A stretch of DNA of 64,000 nucleotides from Methylocystis silviterrae (GTDB lineage: Bacteria > Pseudomonadota > Alphaproteobacteria > Rhizobiales > Beijerinckiaceae), in the NCBI RefSeq assembly GCF_013350005.1, contig NZ_JABVWW010000006.1, positions 62,001 to 126,000 on the forward strand. The letters run 5' to 3'. The first letter of the stretch is position 1. Every line of letters begins with the position of its first letter. The notes below the pieces were generated by a model. That model was not told where the DNA came from. It was given only the letters and a program-made list of their open reading frames with translations, and did not search any database. Both the position numbers and the translations under genes were made by a program. Positions 16,832 to 25,612 of this stretch are shown here, piece by piece.

Positions 16832-17521
16832 TCAGGGTTTTTTCTGTAATGAGTGCAAACCGTCAAGCGCGCGGTTTACGTAGGTATGGAATTGCGTCGC
16901 TTTCTCGATGGGCACAGTGAAGATGGCGACCCCGAAACCTATCGCTGCGGCGATCAAAGCCGTGATGACGACAGAAACGAATCTGTACACGATCGTCCCG
17001 CGACTGCGAGCAGGACGGACTTCCGAACGGCTTTCGTATCCTTGAGCATCTCTCACAATCTCGGGAGCATTTTGCTCAAATACTTGCTCGTGGGCGTGCA
17101 AGATCGTTCCTGCCTCTGGCGGTTCAAACTCTGCCTGGGCAAATTGCGCTTGTTCGATCTCATGCCGGTGCGCATGACTCTGATCCGGAGCTACATTGTT
17201 GGAGGCGCCCAAAACGACCTGTTCCTGCTCTTCCTCTCGCCGGGCGCGCGCCGCGGCCTCGACGCGTTCAGATCGCCGGCGTTCTTCTTCTCTTAGTTCC
17301 ACAGCGGCGAGTCTTTCCTCCAAAGCGGCAAATCTTTTTTGCAAAGCAGCGATCGTCCACTCGCTGCGCAGCGTCTCGTTCTCACGCGGCGCCGCCTCGG
17401 CTGGCGCGAACGGAACAGTATCAACCTGCTCTCTTCCACGACGATTTTCTTCTCTACGACGCTCTTCCTCCCTTTGTTCGAATGCGGCGAGAGTCCAGTC
17501 GCTGAGAAGGGTCTTGCTCAT
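16832..17521 (-). CDS. hypothetical coiled-coil protein with C-terminal membrane anchor
   Basis: A 229-residue protein that is Glu/Arg-rich over residues 15-110 (coiled coil, ALEERLAAVELREEERRR). It has two similar short motifs, LLSDWTLAAFEQR and LRSEWTIAALQKR, and one TM near the C-terminus (about 178-202). The duplicated (S)(D/E)WT(L/I)AA motif suggests an internal repeat. Probably a tail-anchored cytosolic protein. No family recognised. Confidence 0.65.
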   Translation of the reverse strand: MSKTLLSDWTLAAFEQREEERRREENRRGREQVDTVPFAPAEAAPRENETLRSEWTIAALQKRFAALEERLAAVELREEERRRSERVEAAARARREEEQEQVVLGASNNVAPDQSHAHRHEIEQAQFAQAEFEPPEAGTILHAHEQVFEQNAPEIVRDAQGYESRSEVRPARSRGTIVYRFVSVVITALIAAAIGFGVAIFTVPIEKATQFHTYVNRALDGLHSLQKKP

Positions 17522-17732
17522 CTTTCACTCCAGTCTCTCGGTGTTCGCCAGACCAAACACCTCGCGTGGCATTGTCAGTATCGGAAAATCCCGTAGAAAC
17601 TTTCAGGCTTGTCTCAACGGTTCAAAACATAAGGCTGGGACGATGTTAGACATTTGTAAAGATCGGCGCGCGGCGCCGAGCAAGTGAACCCTTTCCGATC
17701 AAATTACGTCCTCCCGTAGGCAGAGCATCCGA

Positions 17733-18788
17733 ATGTCGAACTTGTTTCAGCCCGTGCGTCTCGGCGAGATGGAATTGCCAAACCGCCTCATCATGGCGCC
17801 TCTCACCCGCTGCCGCGCCAGCGAAGGGCGCGTCCCCAACGCGCTCATGAGGGACTATTATGTGCAGCGCGCTTCCGCGGGCCTCATCCTCACTGAAGCG
17901 ACATCCATCATGCCGATGGGCGTCGGCTATCCCGACACGCCGGGGATTTGGTCGGAGGCGCAGACCGACGGATGGAGACGGATCACGGAGGCGGTTCACG
18001 ATTCTGGCGGACGGATCATGCTGCAGCTCTGGCATGTCGGCCGGGTGTCGCATCCGATCTATCTCAACGGCGCGCCTCCTGTCGGGCCGAGCGCGATCGC
18101 GCCCACCGGACATGTGAGCCTGTTGCGCCCCTACCAGCCCTATCCGATCCCCCGCGCCCTGCCGCTTTCCGAGATCGCAGAAATCGTTGAGGCTTATCGC
18201 CGCGCCGCGGAAAACGCCAAGGCGGCCGGTTTCGACGGCGTGGAGTTGCACGGCGCCAATGGCTATCTGCTCGACCAGTTTCTTCAAGACAGCGCGAACA
18301 CGCGAACAGATCGCTACGGCGGCTCGGTCGAAAACCGCGCGCGCCTCATGCTTGAAGCGACGGACGCCGCTATCGCCGTCTGGGGAGCAGGCCGCGTTGG
18401 CATGCATCTGGCGCCGCGCGGCGATTCCCACTCAATGGGCGATTCCGACCCAAAGGCGACCTTCGGATATGTCGCGCGCGAACTCGGCAAGCGTGGCGTC
18501 GCCTTCATCTGCGCCCGCGAACATGCGGGGCCCGACGCGCTCGGGCGCGTTCTCAAGGAGCAATTCGGCGGCGCCTATATCGTCAATGAGGGCTATACCG
18601 CAGAGACAGCTGAAGCCGCGATCGCCGCGGGCGACGCCGACGCGGCGGCGTTCGGCAAGCTCTACATCGCCAACCCGGACCTGCCCGAGCGTCTTCGCAG
18701 GCATGCGGCGTTGAATGAACCTCAACCGGCGACCTTCTATACGAAGGGTCCGGTGGGGTACACGGACTATCCGGCCTTAACGGGATAA
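17733..18788 (+). CDS. old yellow enzyme family alkene reductase (NemA-like)
   Basis: A 351-residue FMN-dependent TIM-barrel enzyme. Features include LPNRLIMAPLTRCRA at the start, the substrate-binding HGANGYLLDQFLQDSANTRTDRYGGS segment, and a C-terminal FGKLYIANPDLPERL. These define the NADPH-dependent N-ethylmaleimide/2-cyclohexenone reductase branch. It probably detoxifies electrophilic alkenes. Full family length. It stands alone and faces a bidirectional terminator. Confidence 0.9.
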   Translation: MSNLFQPVRLGEMELPNRLIMAPLTRCRASEGRVPNALMRDYYVQRASAGLILTEATSIMPMGVGYPDTPGIWSEAQTDGWRRITEAVHDSGGRIMLQLWHVGRVSHPIYLNGAPPVGPSAIAPTGHVSLLRPYQPYPIPRALPLSEIAEIVEAYRRAAENAKAAGFDGVELHGANGYLLDQFLQDSANTRTDRYGGSVENRARLMLEATDAAIAVWGAGRVGMHLAPRGDSHSMGDSDPKATFGYVARELGKRGVAFICAREHAGPDALGRVLKEQFGGAYIVNEGYTAETAEAAIAAGDADAAAFGKLYIANPDLPERLRRHAALNEPQPATFYTKGPVGYTDYPALTG

Positions 18789-18839
18789 GCGGGGTTCGCC
18801 CGCCCAAGGAAATTCCGTTGCGAGCGTGAGCGCCAGACG

Positions 18840-18863
18840 GATAGCGGGCTAACGCCCGCTATC
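18840..18863. terminator. bidirectional terminator-like hairpin
   Basis: A perfect 10-bp stem (18840-18849 with 18854-18863, loop TAAC) lies in the gap between the convergent alkene reductase and L,D-transpeptidase genes. Confidence 0.55.
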
Positions 18864-18928
18864 ACCAGGCGGCACCCTCGAAATCCCATCCGCATTCGGC
18901 TGGCTGGCATGGCCTTAGCCGGAGAGGC

Positions 18929-19678
18929 TCACCGGCGCGCCACTTTGGCGGGAAGAACGACGACGCGGGTTCCAGCGGCGGTTTTTTGGTAGAGATCCAT
19001 CGCGTCCTGATTGATCATCCGGATGCAGCCAGACGATTGGCTCTTCCCGATGGTCCATGGCTCATTCGTGCCGTGGATGCGAAAGAGCGTGTCTCGGTCC
19101 CCTTGCCAGAGATACATCGCGCGGGCCCCTAACGGATTGCCGGGACCGCCATGCATGCCAAGACCGCTTTGCAGCTCAACCAACTGCCTCTTAAGGTCGG
19201 GCCTGCGTTCGATCATTTCTTTCGGCGGATACCAGTCAGGCCATTCCTGCTTACTCTTGATCGTCGCTTCCCCTGACCAGGCGAACCCGTCGCGTCCGAC
19301 GCCGATGCCATAGCGGGTCGCCCGGCCGCCCGCCTCGACGTAATAGAGAAAGTGTCCGGCGGGATCGACCACGATCGTCCCTGGAGCTTCTCTGGTCGCG
19401 TAGGCGACGTTGGCGCGGTGGAATGCTGAATCGACGAGGCCCGGTCTGACCGCTGGAACGATGAAGCCGGCGTCTTTGATCTCGCCGTAGAGGTTGCCGC
19501 CCTGGACCGCGACTGCGTCGATGCGTCCCGCCGACCCGGCAGGATCGCTGCGAGGCGTCGGCGCGATCGCGGAGGCGCTCAGTGTCGGGGGCCTCTGCGT
19601 GCTGACGCATCCGGCAAGACCCGCCCCGGCCACTGCTGAGGCGAATATGATCAGGATATGACGGATTTTGGAGGGCAT
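18929..19678 (-). CDS. L,D-transpeptidase lipoprotein (YkuD domain)
   Basis: A 249-residue protein with a lipobox LAGC (Cys24) and a YkuD catalytic domain. Its signature is HGTNEPWTIGKSQSSGCIRM, with the catalytic Cys in SSGC; GMHGGPGNPLGARAMYLW precedes it. L,D-transpeptidases form 3-3 cross-links or attach proteins to peptidoglycan in the periplasm. The catalytic His, Ser, Gly, Cys and Arg are all present. It stands alone. Confidence 0.9.
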   Translation of the reverse strand: MPSKIRHILIIFASAVAGAGLAGCVSTQRPPTLSASAIAPTPRSDPAGSAGRIDAVAVQGGNLYGEIKDAGFIVPAVRPGLVDSAFHRANVAYATREAPGTIVVDPAGHFLYYVEAGGRATRYGIGVGRDGFAWSGEATIKSKQEWPDWYPPKEMIERRPDLKRQLVELQSGLGMHGGPGNPLGARAMYLWQGDRDTLFRIHGTNEPWTIGKSQSSGCIRMINQDAMDLYQKTAAGTRVVVLPAKVARR

Positions 19679-19860
19679 AGGCGATCACCGTCCTCGGCTG
19701 CTTCCATCAATATAGCTAAATCCGCGCCGTTAACCAATTTGCCCGGCGTGGCTCGGCTCCGCGAGCTGAGCGGGACCGATCTCTCTGAAGACGTCTGGTC
19801 GGGTCAAGGCTTAGGGAGGAACGCCAGCAATGCCGCTGATCTCTATATTGCCGTCGCGCC

Positions 19861-20718
19861 TTAGGCTCGCTTCGCCTCATGGCAAGACAACTCCTCCAGC
19901 AGATCGAGAAGCGCTTCAAATCGGACCGGCTTAATAAGTAGACCGTCGAAGCCGACATCCTTAACGAGCTGAACCGTGCGCTCGGCGCGCGAAGCGCTGA
20001 GGGCGACGAGAGAGATTCTGTCGCCTTGGGGGACATGAATGCGACGGGTCAGATCAACGACATCCAAATAGGGCATGCCTATATCGAGAAACACCAGCGG
20101 CGGCTTAAATTCATTCAGCGCGGCGAGGCCGCCCGCTCCGCTGTAAGCAAGCCGGACACGGGCCCCGACTGTTCCAAGCAGCAGCGCAAGCGCGTCAGCC
20201 GCGTCACGATTTTCATCAATCACCAGAGCCCTGAGCGACGGGGCTGCGTTCGCGGCCGTGCCGGCGGACGCCGCTTCCAATGAGGGCTTACCGCGCTGCG
20301 CGGTGACATCGTGGGCGACCCCGATCATGCGAAGCGGACGCCCTCGCTGGTCTCGCTCGACGACCCCGCGTTCGCGGAACCATGTTACTATTCCATCCGG
20401 ACCAAGAATTCGGATTTCGGTCTCAAACCGTTCAGTCTCGCCGAGCAGCGCTGCTTCGATATCTGCGCAAAATCGCGCTCGATCTTCTGGATGGACAGCA
20501 TCCCGGACTGCGGCAAACCGGCTGAACATGCCTGTGCTCGAGGACATGTCGGAGTCAAACGGATCAAACCGCCGCACGATATCCCGCACGATGTCCCACT
20601 CAAAGCTGATCATGGGAACCGCGCGCAGCGCTAGGCGCAGCGCAAGTTCATTGCGTCGCGCCCGTTCCTCATGGGCGGCCTTAAGTCCGAAATTCGCTTT
20701 CCGCCCCAGCTGCGTCAT
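19861..20718 (-). CDS. PAS domain-receiver domain protein without kinase
   Basis: A 285-residue protein with an N-terminal PAS fold (about 25-145, including VHPEDRARFCADIEAAL, then GPDGIVTWFRERGVVERD). A C-terminal receiver domain spans about 165-280. The receiver has an acidic DEN motif, the phosphoacceptor Asp in LVFLDIGMPY, a Ser in ALSASRA and the conserved Lys in LLIKPV. No histidine kinase or output domain follows, so it may be a single-step relay or a sink for a kinase elsewhere. Confidence 0.8.
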   Translation of the reverse strand: MTQLGRKANFGLKAAHEERARRNELALRLALRAVPMISFEWDIVRDIVRRFDPFDSDMSSSTGMFSRFAAVRDAVHPEDRARFCADIEAALLGETERFETEIRILGPDGIVTWFRERGVVERDQRGRPLRMIGVAHDVTAQRGKPSLEAASAGTAANAAPSLRALVIDENRDAADALALLLGTVGARVRLAYSGAGGLAALNEFKPPLVFLDIGMPYLDVVDLTRRIHVPQGDRISLVALSASRAERTVQLVKDVGFDGLLIKPVRFEALLDLLEELSCHEAKRA

Positions 20719-20927
20719 TGCAGCCTTGTCCGTCGTAATCTTTTGATAGTTATCATCGATCGGTCTTTCCCATGACGGCCAAGTTGAAATGTTAGTGCAA
20801 TATCAACCTGCTGACCAGCGGGCGCCGCCAATGATGATGCGAGCCGCGCGACCTTGTTCCGCCCAAGCGAGCTTCGCCTTTCTCTTCCGAGTCAACATAA
20901 TTGCAAAACGCTCTAGCTGTGAGGTTT

Positions 20928-21146
20928 CTATAGGTTGTCCATCCGGACGCCGGCGCGTCTCCATGTGGCGTCGACGGAGCGTTCAGCGGCTTTTCGCATC
21001 AAGTGTTTGAATTTTGCAAAAACCGGCTCGATGGGATTTAAGTCCGGGCTGTAGGGCGGCAGGAAGAAGAGCTTGGCTCCGGCGGCCCGAATGGCGTCGC
21101 GTACGGGTTTGCCCTTGTGGCTACCGAGGTTGTCGAGGACGACATT
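20928..21146 (-). pseudogene. IS630-family transposase, 3' fragment
   Basis: About 72 codons of the C-terminal half of an IS630 DDE transposase remain. They include VVLDNLGSHK, FFLPPYSPDLNPIEPVFAKFK with the final catalytic Glu, and the natural TAG end. The 5' part is missing: an in-frame stop precedes VVLDN at 21147-21149, next to the end of the glycosyltransferase gene. This marks a past insertion followed by deletion. Confidence 0.85.
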
Positions 21147-21156
21147 TCACTCTTGC

Positions 21157-22962
21157 TCAGCGTAGGAATCTGCCCAGAAGACGGCTAATCCAGTGCGTGT
21201 CCAATTCGAGTCTGATCTCATGAAGAAAGACAGCTATTTCTCTAGAGTCATCTCCCAAGCCGACTGCTTGCGGCGCCGTCGGCGCTCGGTGAATTAGCTG
21301 GATCTCGGCTAGCCTCCCCTCACCCCTCATCGAAACATCTACCGTGCGGAGCTCGCGGGCGTGGACATCGAAATCCCAGGAGGCGACTTCTCGGCCGTTG
21401 ATTACGACATCCGTCTTTTGACGGTGTCCTGGCGGAACAAACGGCGTCAAATCAAACATTATCCTCAAATTTTTCGTTCTTCGTCGCATTTTTAATTGGA
21501 TCACGGAAACCGTGCCGTCGCTCCAGACTCCGTCCGGCTCGGTTTGATGCCATCCGCTCCGGGCATGGCTCCAACATTGAACTGGGTCGGAAAAGTCGAT
21601 GACGGATCCCTTCTTCAACTCCCACCGCGCATATTGTTCCGCGCCCGCGAGACGACCGGGCTTCCCATTCACCATCGAGGTCAGGGTTTGTCTAAAATCA
21701 CTCAGCAGATCGGAGATCGACGAGATTGCGGAGGTCTTTTCCGGTCCTGAGAAGCGACTGAACCAAGAGCCATTGCGCTCGCGTTCCAAGTCTTGTCCGG
21801 ACGGCGCCGCTGTAAAAAGAACGTCCGCATATTCGCGTATCATACGATCCTCGCCAAACAAGCGCATAGCACGCTCCCTGGCGCATTTTCCCATGCCGAA
21901 ACGGGCTTCCAAATTTCGCTGCATGAACGTCATCGCGTCCGCGATAGCGGCGACGCAAGCTGCTTCTGACCAACAAGGCGATGGAACCAAAATTCCCGAC
22001 GACTGGTCGATCTGCTCGGGGATGCCATCGACATTCGTCGCGATCACCGGACAGCCTTTCGCCATGGCCTCAATGATTGACAACGGCATGCCCTCGGCGT
22101 GGGAGGTCAAAACAAAGACGTCGCTGGCTTCTAGCAATTTTGGGATATCGTCGCGAGGTCCCAGAAAAATAACATGGTCGGACAACGCCTTTGTCTCGAT
22201 AGCCTTTCGAAGATCGCAAACATGACCTGTCGCACCGCCTCCGGCCAGAAGAAGACGGATCCCGGAAATGCCGCCACTCTTTCGAATTCGCTCGAGAGCC
22301 TCAAGGCATAGAATTTGCCCCTTGCGCGGTTCGACCCGTGCGGCCATCAAAAAGACGAGTTCGTGGTCTCCGATCGCCAGCCCTTTCCGCACCGCCCGTC
22401 TAACTTCGTCTCCAGCCGCGAGAAAAAACTGGTCTGGGCAACTATTGGCAATCGCATATCGGTGGCTGCCTATCTGAGGAAGCAACGCTTCAAACCTGAG
22501 CTTGCACGCATTCGAAACGAAGATGATCGCATGAGCCCGTTGCATCGCTTCGATCGCCTGCTCGCGCAACTGCGTAAAGCGCTCCAAACAATCGGCGGAC
22601 AAGAGATTGATTGCGGTCACGTAAGGGATCGCCCGGCGCTTGGCCGCCTCTTTAAGAGCCAGGAGCGACCAGATCTCCGCAGCTTCGACCAAAAGCAACA
22701 TTTCCGGATCGGCATTTTCGAGAAGCTCTTCCGCTTCAGAAAATGCAAATGCCGACCTCTCCAAATTTCCTTCAGAGACTTGGTAATCATGCATCCGAAC
22801 GCCAGCGATAGCGATGCGCGATGCCGCGTTCTTCGAGTTGAATGCGCAAGCGAACTGCACATCGAAAAATCTGGTCAGTCCCGCTACAAGCTGCTCCGAC
22901 ACACGGTAGGTGCCACCAACATTGGCGTCGTCGGTGACGATCAGGAGACGTGATTTTTTCAT
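21157..22962 (-). CDS. GT4-type glycosyltransferase with extra C-terminal domain
   Basis: A 601-residue protein. Residues 1 to about 400 are a GT-B glycosyltransferase (RLLIVTDDANVGGTYRVSEQL near the start; LMAARVEPRKGQ, then VFVLTSHAEGMPLSIIEAMAKGCPVIA, the EX7E region of family 4). The last ~180 residues are a separate beta-rich domain with W-S-H-A-R-S-G-W, then GVWSDG and a string of strands, a kind found appended to several surface-polysaccharide glycosyltransferases. Likely a surface glycan enzyme. It is bounded by transposase remnants on both sides. The start at 22962 has a weak ribosome site; an in-frame ATG at 22995 is possible. Confidence 0.8.
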   Translation of the reverse strand: MKKSRLLIVTDDANVGGTYRVSEQLVAGLTRFFDVQFACAFNSKNAASRIAIAGVRMHDYQVSEGNLERSAFAFSEAEELLENADPEMLLLVEAAEIWSLLALKEAAKRRAIPYVTAINLLSADCLERFTQLREQAIEAMQRAHAIIFVSNACKLRFEALLPQIGSHRYAIANSCPDQFFLAAGDEVRRAVRKGLAIGDHELVFLMAARVEPRKGQILCLEALERIRKSGGISGIRLLLAGGGATGHVCDLRKAIETKALSDHVIFLGPRDDIPKLLEASDVFVLTSHAEGMPLSIIEAMAKGCPVIATNVDGIPEQIDQSSGILVPSPCWSEAACVAAIADAMTFMQRNLEARFGMGKCARERAMRLFGEDRMIREYADVLFTAAPSGQDLERERNGSWFSRFSGPEKTSAISSISDLLSDFRQTLTSMVNGKPGRLAGAEQYARWELKKGSVIDFSDPVQCWSHARSGWHQTEPDGVWSDGTVSVIQLKMRRRTKNLRIMFDLTPFVPPGHRQKTDVVINGREVASWDFDVHARELRTVDVSMRGEGRLAEIQLIHRAPTAPQAVGLGDDSREIAVFLHEIRLELDTHWISRLLGRFLR

Positions 22963-23261
22963 ATTCCAAGAATCCACTATTTGGGTCTGCCTCATATGTG
23001 GAACGGCCCGATTGGCAAGGCGCTTTGTGAGAAGTGAACTCCGCGGGACGGTGCAGTCATATGTCCGGCCTTTATGTGCGGGCATTTGACCGCTGGCCAC
23101 GATGAGTTCCGCGATATCGGCGACTCTAATCAATTTTACGCGCTCGAGGCGCAGTGAGTCAGACGGTCTGGCCGACACCGGGATGGCGTCCCTTGTGGTT
23201 CATCTCTATCTCGGCACCTTTGCGCTTGACCGACAGCTTCCTGTCGGAAACCTATGTTTGG

Positions 23262-23594
23262 TCAGGCCGCGATGGCGACTGGCGACTTTTTGTAGACGCC
23301 GCCTTTCGTTAGCAGCGCCCAGATGATCCTCGCCATCTTGTTGGCCAATGCGACCGCAACAAGTTTGTAAGGCTTGCGCAAGATGAGGCTTGTTAGCCAC
23401 TGGGGCAGCTTCACGCCACGCTTGCCCAGTTTGATTATGGACGTTCCTCCGACAACCAGAAGCGTTCTGAGCTGCCGGTTGCCGCGTTTCGGGATAGATC
23501 CGAGCCGCTCCTTGCCGCCGCTAGAGTGTGCTCTTGGCGCCAATCCTTGTGAAGTTACGTGGAATAAGAACCCCGCTTTGGGGATGATTTGCAT
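23262..23594 (-). pseudogene. IS110-family transposase, 3' fragment
   Basis: The C-terminal part of an IS110/IS1111 transposase. The block from GLAPRAHSSGGKERLG through GNRQLRTLLVVGG to KPYKLVAVALANKMARIIWALL is the conserved Transposase_20 end. The catalytic N-terminal DEDD part is absent, and the first ~15 codons are unrelated DNA. Non-functional remnant. Confidence 0.85.
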
Positions 23595-23659
23595 CCAATC
23601 GGGCCCCCGGAGCTAAGGGTCCACACTGGCCTCCTGATGCAAGGGAGGCCGAGATTGGA

Positions 23660-23948
23660 ATGCTTGTTGTGGAAACGATTGCGAAGATGCGCCGCGCCTA
23701 TTTTGTCCAGAAGAAGCCGATCAAAGAGATTTGCCGGGACCCGCATGTGTCGCGGAAGGTCGTGCGCAAGGTCATCCGTTCGGATGCGACGGAGTTCCGT
23801 TACGAACGCGAGACGCAGCCGCTTCCGAAGATCGGTCCCTGGCGCGAGCGGCTGGATTCTCTTTTGCCTCGTCCACAACGCCCACCGTATCGAACTTACC
23901 GGCGAAAGCCTGCGCCGCGCCCGCGATAAACAAGCGAAGCCGTCTTGA
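23660..23948 (+). pseudogene. IS21-family element with large internal deletion (IstA start joined to IstB end)
   Basis: From 23660 the reading frame is the N-terminus of an IstA transposase (VETIAKMRRAYFVQKK, then HVSRKVVRKVIRSDATEF and LPKIGPWRERLDSLL). Near 23868 it changes, in another frame, to LVHNAHRIELTGESLRR and a TGA at 23946. That sequence is typical of the C-terminus of IstB, the ATPase partner. Most of istA and istB is therefore deleted, leaving both outer ends of the element. Confidence 0.75.
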
Positions 23949-23995
23949 CCAAACTGCCTCGCCGGTGAGACAAAAATCATCGGCCAGCGAGCCTC

Positions 23996-24081
23996 GCCAC
24001 CCGGGCGGCATCATTCCGTTACGGTGGGCGGCATCAGCCAGGAATCCCGGGCGGCATTATCCCGTTATACCCGGGCGGCTT
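23996..24081 (+). repeat. tandem GGGCGGCAT repeats at an IS21 end
   Basis: Four copies of a short unit around (C/T)GGGCGGC(A/T)T, at about 24001, 24026, 24049 and 24070, spaced 20-25 bases. Three of them are followed by variants of CATTCCGTTA. Such repeated ends, bound by the transposase, are usual at IS21 termini. They directly follow the IstB remnant. Confidence 0.6.
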
Positions 24082-24180
24082 CGTCGGAATCGGCATGGCG
24101 TAACTCCGCTCGGGCTACGCCCTCCCTCCGTCACGCCAACAACGGCAGAAAATGCGCATTGGGAAAGGGGTCCCTTTTGG

Positions 24181-24351
24181 ATGAAATACTGGGGTCCCGA
24201 TTCAATGGCGTTTGACACCAAGGGCTGGACGAAAGACGAGCTAAAGGTGTGGATCAACGGGCTAGGCGGTATAACGAGAGCCAACATTGAATGCGGGGCG
24301 GTAGACCCTCAGGAAGTGTGGGAGTCGATGAAAGCAGAGAAGGGGTGGTGA
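24181..24351 (+). CDS. hypothetical 56-residue protein
   Basis: A small ORF starting MKYWGPDSMAFD with an AAAGGGG site about 13 bases upstream. It is acidic and Trp-rich (four Trp in 56 residues: KGWTKDELKVWINGLGG, then VWESMKAEKGW). No family recognised. It follows the IS21 remnant and, with the next tiny ORF and terminator, may be the residue of a phage or plasmid segment. Confidence 0.4.
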   Translation: MKYWGPDSMAFDTKGWTKDELKVWINGLGGITRANIECGAVDPQEVWESMKAEKGW

Positions 24352-24480
24352 TATGTGCGGACCCTCTTTAAGTGCCATCGGCCCGGCGGGTTGCTGAGGG
24401 CCAAGAAAATTATGCGTTGAAGGTTGATGACCTCGAGGACGAGAGACATTCAGTTGAAGGCTGGAAATCGGATCAACTCT

Positions 24481-24570
24481 ATGTCGATGCAGTCGCCACC
24501 CTCAGGCGCTTCACTTGGATTGAATATCGGTAACGCTGTGGCGGGCGGGATCGCCAAGGCGTGGGGGTAG
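24481..24570 (+). CDS. possible 29-residue Gly/Ala-rich peptide
   Basis: A tiny ORF reading MSMQSPPSGASLGLNIGNAV and ending in a Gly/Ala amphipathic stretch (AVAGGIAKAWG). Its stop is 30 bases before a strong terminator, and this is the main reason to take it seriously. It could be a phage or bacteriocin-like peptide or chance. The ribosome site is weak. Apart from this and the terminator, 24352-24775 shows nothing supportable. Confidence 0.3.
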   Translation: MSMQSPPSGASLGLNIGNAVAGGIAKAWG

Positions 24571-24599
24571 GCTCTTAACCACAGGCAGTATCGAAGACG

Positions 24600-24634
24600 T
24601 TGGGGGCTGCTGTCATGGCGGCCCTCAATTTTTT
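24600..24634 (+). terminator. strong rho-independent terminator
   Basis: An 11-bp stem (24600-24610 with 24618-24628, two G-U pairs, 7-base loop) is immediately followed by six T residues on the plus strand. It ends a plus-strand transcript coming from the small-ORF region, since no larger plus-strand gene precedes it. Confidence 0.75.
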
Positions 24635-24775
24635 CGAATGCGCAGCACCGAGCTTGCAAGGGGGCAAAGAGGCTTTTCGGGGCAGGATTTAGGGCAAGAA
24701 ATTCGATAAATTCAGGGCAATCCCTTTCCATTTGAAATCATAACACATTGAAATATATGATGATACGTTGATACA

Positions 24776-24850
24776 TGGCTGGGGCGGGAGGATTCGAACC
24801 TCCGTATGGCGGAATCAAAATCCGCTGCCTTACCACTTGGCGACGCCCCA
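24776..24850 (-). tRNA. tRNA-Gln (anticodon UUG)
   Basis: A 75-base gene on the minus strand. The acceptor stem TGGGGCG pairs with CGCCCCA, the anticodon loop is TTTTGAT (anticodon TTG), the T-loop is TTCGAAT and the 3' CCA is encoded. It folds into a full cloverleaf. It borders the degraded mobile region 20928-24634, consistent with tRNA genes being common integration sites, though no duplicated 3' end is visible. Confidence 0.96.
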
Positions 24851-24917
24851 ATGCGCAGGTGAGGCGATAGCGCGCCCCGCCGCGACAATCAACTGCCGGG
24901 CGGCGCGGCGAAGCCGC

Positions 24918-25601
24918 TCACACGGCGATCGCGCCGGCGCTCGCCGCGGCCCGCCTCAGCGCCGCGATATTGTCGGCATAGCAGAGCTGCCCGCCGTGGA
25001 AAGCGGCCGAGCCCGCGACGAGAACATCGGCGCCGGCTTCGACGACTTGCGGCGCCGTCAGCGGCGTCACGCCGCCATCGACCTCGAGATGAATTGCGCG
25101 TCGTCCGATCATCTCGCGTATGGCGCGGATTTTATCGAGCTGCGAAGGAATGAAGCTCTGGCCGCCAAAGCCCGGATTGACGCTCATCACCAGGATGAGA
25201 TCGATATCGTCCAACACATATTGCAGCGCGCTCTCATGCGTCGCCGGATTGAGCGACACGCCGGCCTTCTTGCCCAGCGCGCGGATCGCCTGCAGCGAGC
25301 GGTGGAGATGCGGACCGTTCTCGGCGTGGACGGTGATGACGTCGGCGCCCGCGTCGGCGAAAGCGGCGATATAGGGGTCGGCCGGCGATATCATCAGATG
25401 CACGTCGAGCGTCAGGGTCGTCACCGGCCGCAGCGCCGCGACGACTCCCGGCCCGAAGGTGATATTGGGCACGAAATGCCCGTCCATCACGTCGAGATGA
25501 ATCCAGTCGGCGCCGGCCTCGGCCATCGCCCGCGTCTCCTCTCCCAGCCGCGCGAAATCGGCCGAGAGAATCGAGGGCGCGATGAGAATGTCAGACGGCA
25601 A
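24918..25601 (-). CDS. rpe: ribulose-phosphate 3-epimerase
   Basis: A 227-residue TIM-barrel enzyme that interconverts ribulose 5-phosphate and xylulose 5-phosphate. Signatures: [16 protein letters not shown], then [19 protein letters not shown] with the catalytic Asp and metal ligands, [14 protein letters not shown] and EVDGGV. Full length. The start is a TTG at 25601 with an AGGA site in GAGTAGGACC; no ATG is available. It begins 11 bases after the toxin remnant stop, so it is probably read from the antitoxin promoter. Confidence 0.95.
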   Translation of the reverse strand: MPSDILIAPSILSADFARLGEETRAMAEAGADWIHLDVMDGHFVPNITFGPGVVAALRPVTTLTLDVHLMISPADPYIAAFADAGADVITVHAENGPHLHRSLQAIRALGKKAGVSLNPATHESALQYVLDDIDLILVMSVNPGFGGQSFIPSQLDKIRAIREMIGRRAIHLEVDGGVTPLTAPQVVEAGADVLVAGSAAFHGGQLCYADNIAALRRAAASAGAIAV

Positions 25602-25612
25602 GTCGTTTGGTC

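Noticed and set aside
18929-20718. Single operon of the L,D-transpeptidase and PAS-receiver genes
   Set aside because: A gap of about 180 bases and unrelated functions; no evidence of coupling.
22963-23178. 72-residue N-terminal extension of the glycosyltransferase
   Set aside because: The GT-B fold begins directly at the ATG at 22962; the extension has no domain and a weak start.
24450-24731. 93-codon minus-strand frame
   Set aside because: It runs through the plus-strand terminator, lacks a ribosome site and has no recognisable motif.
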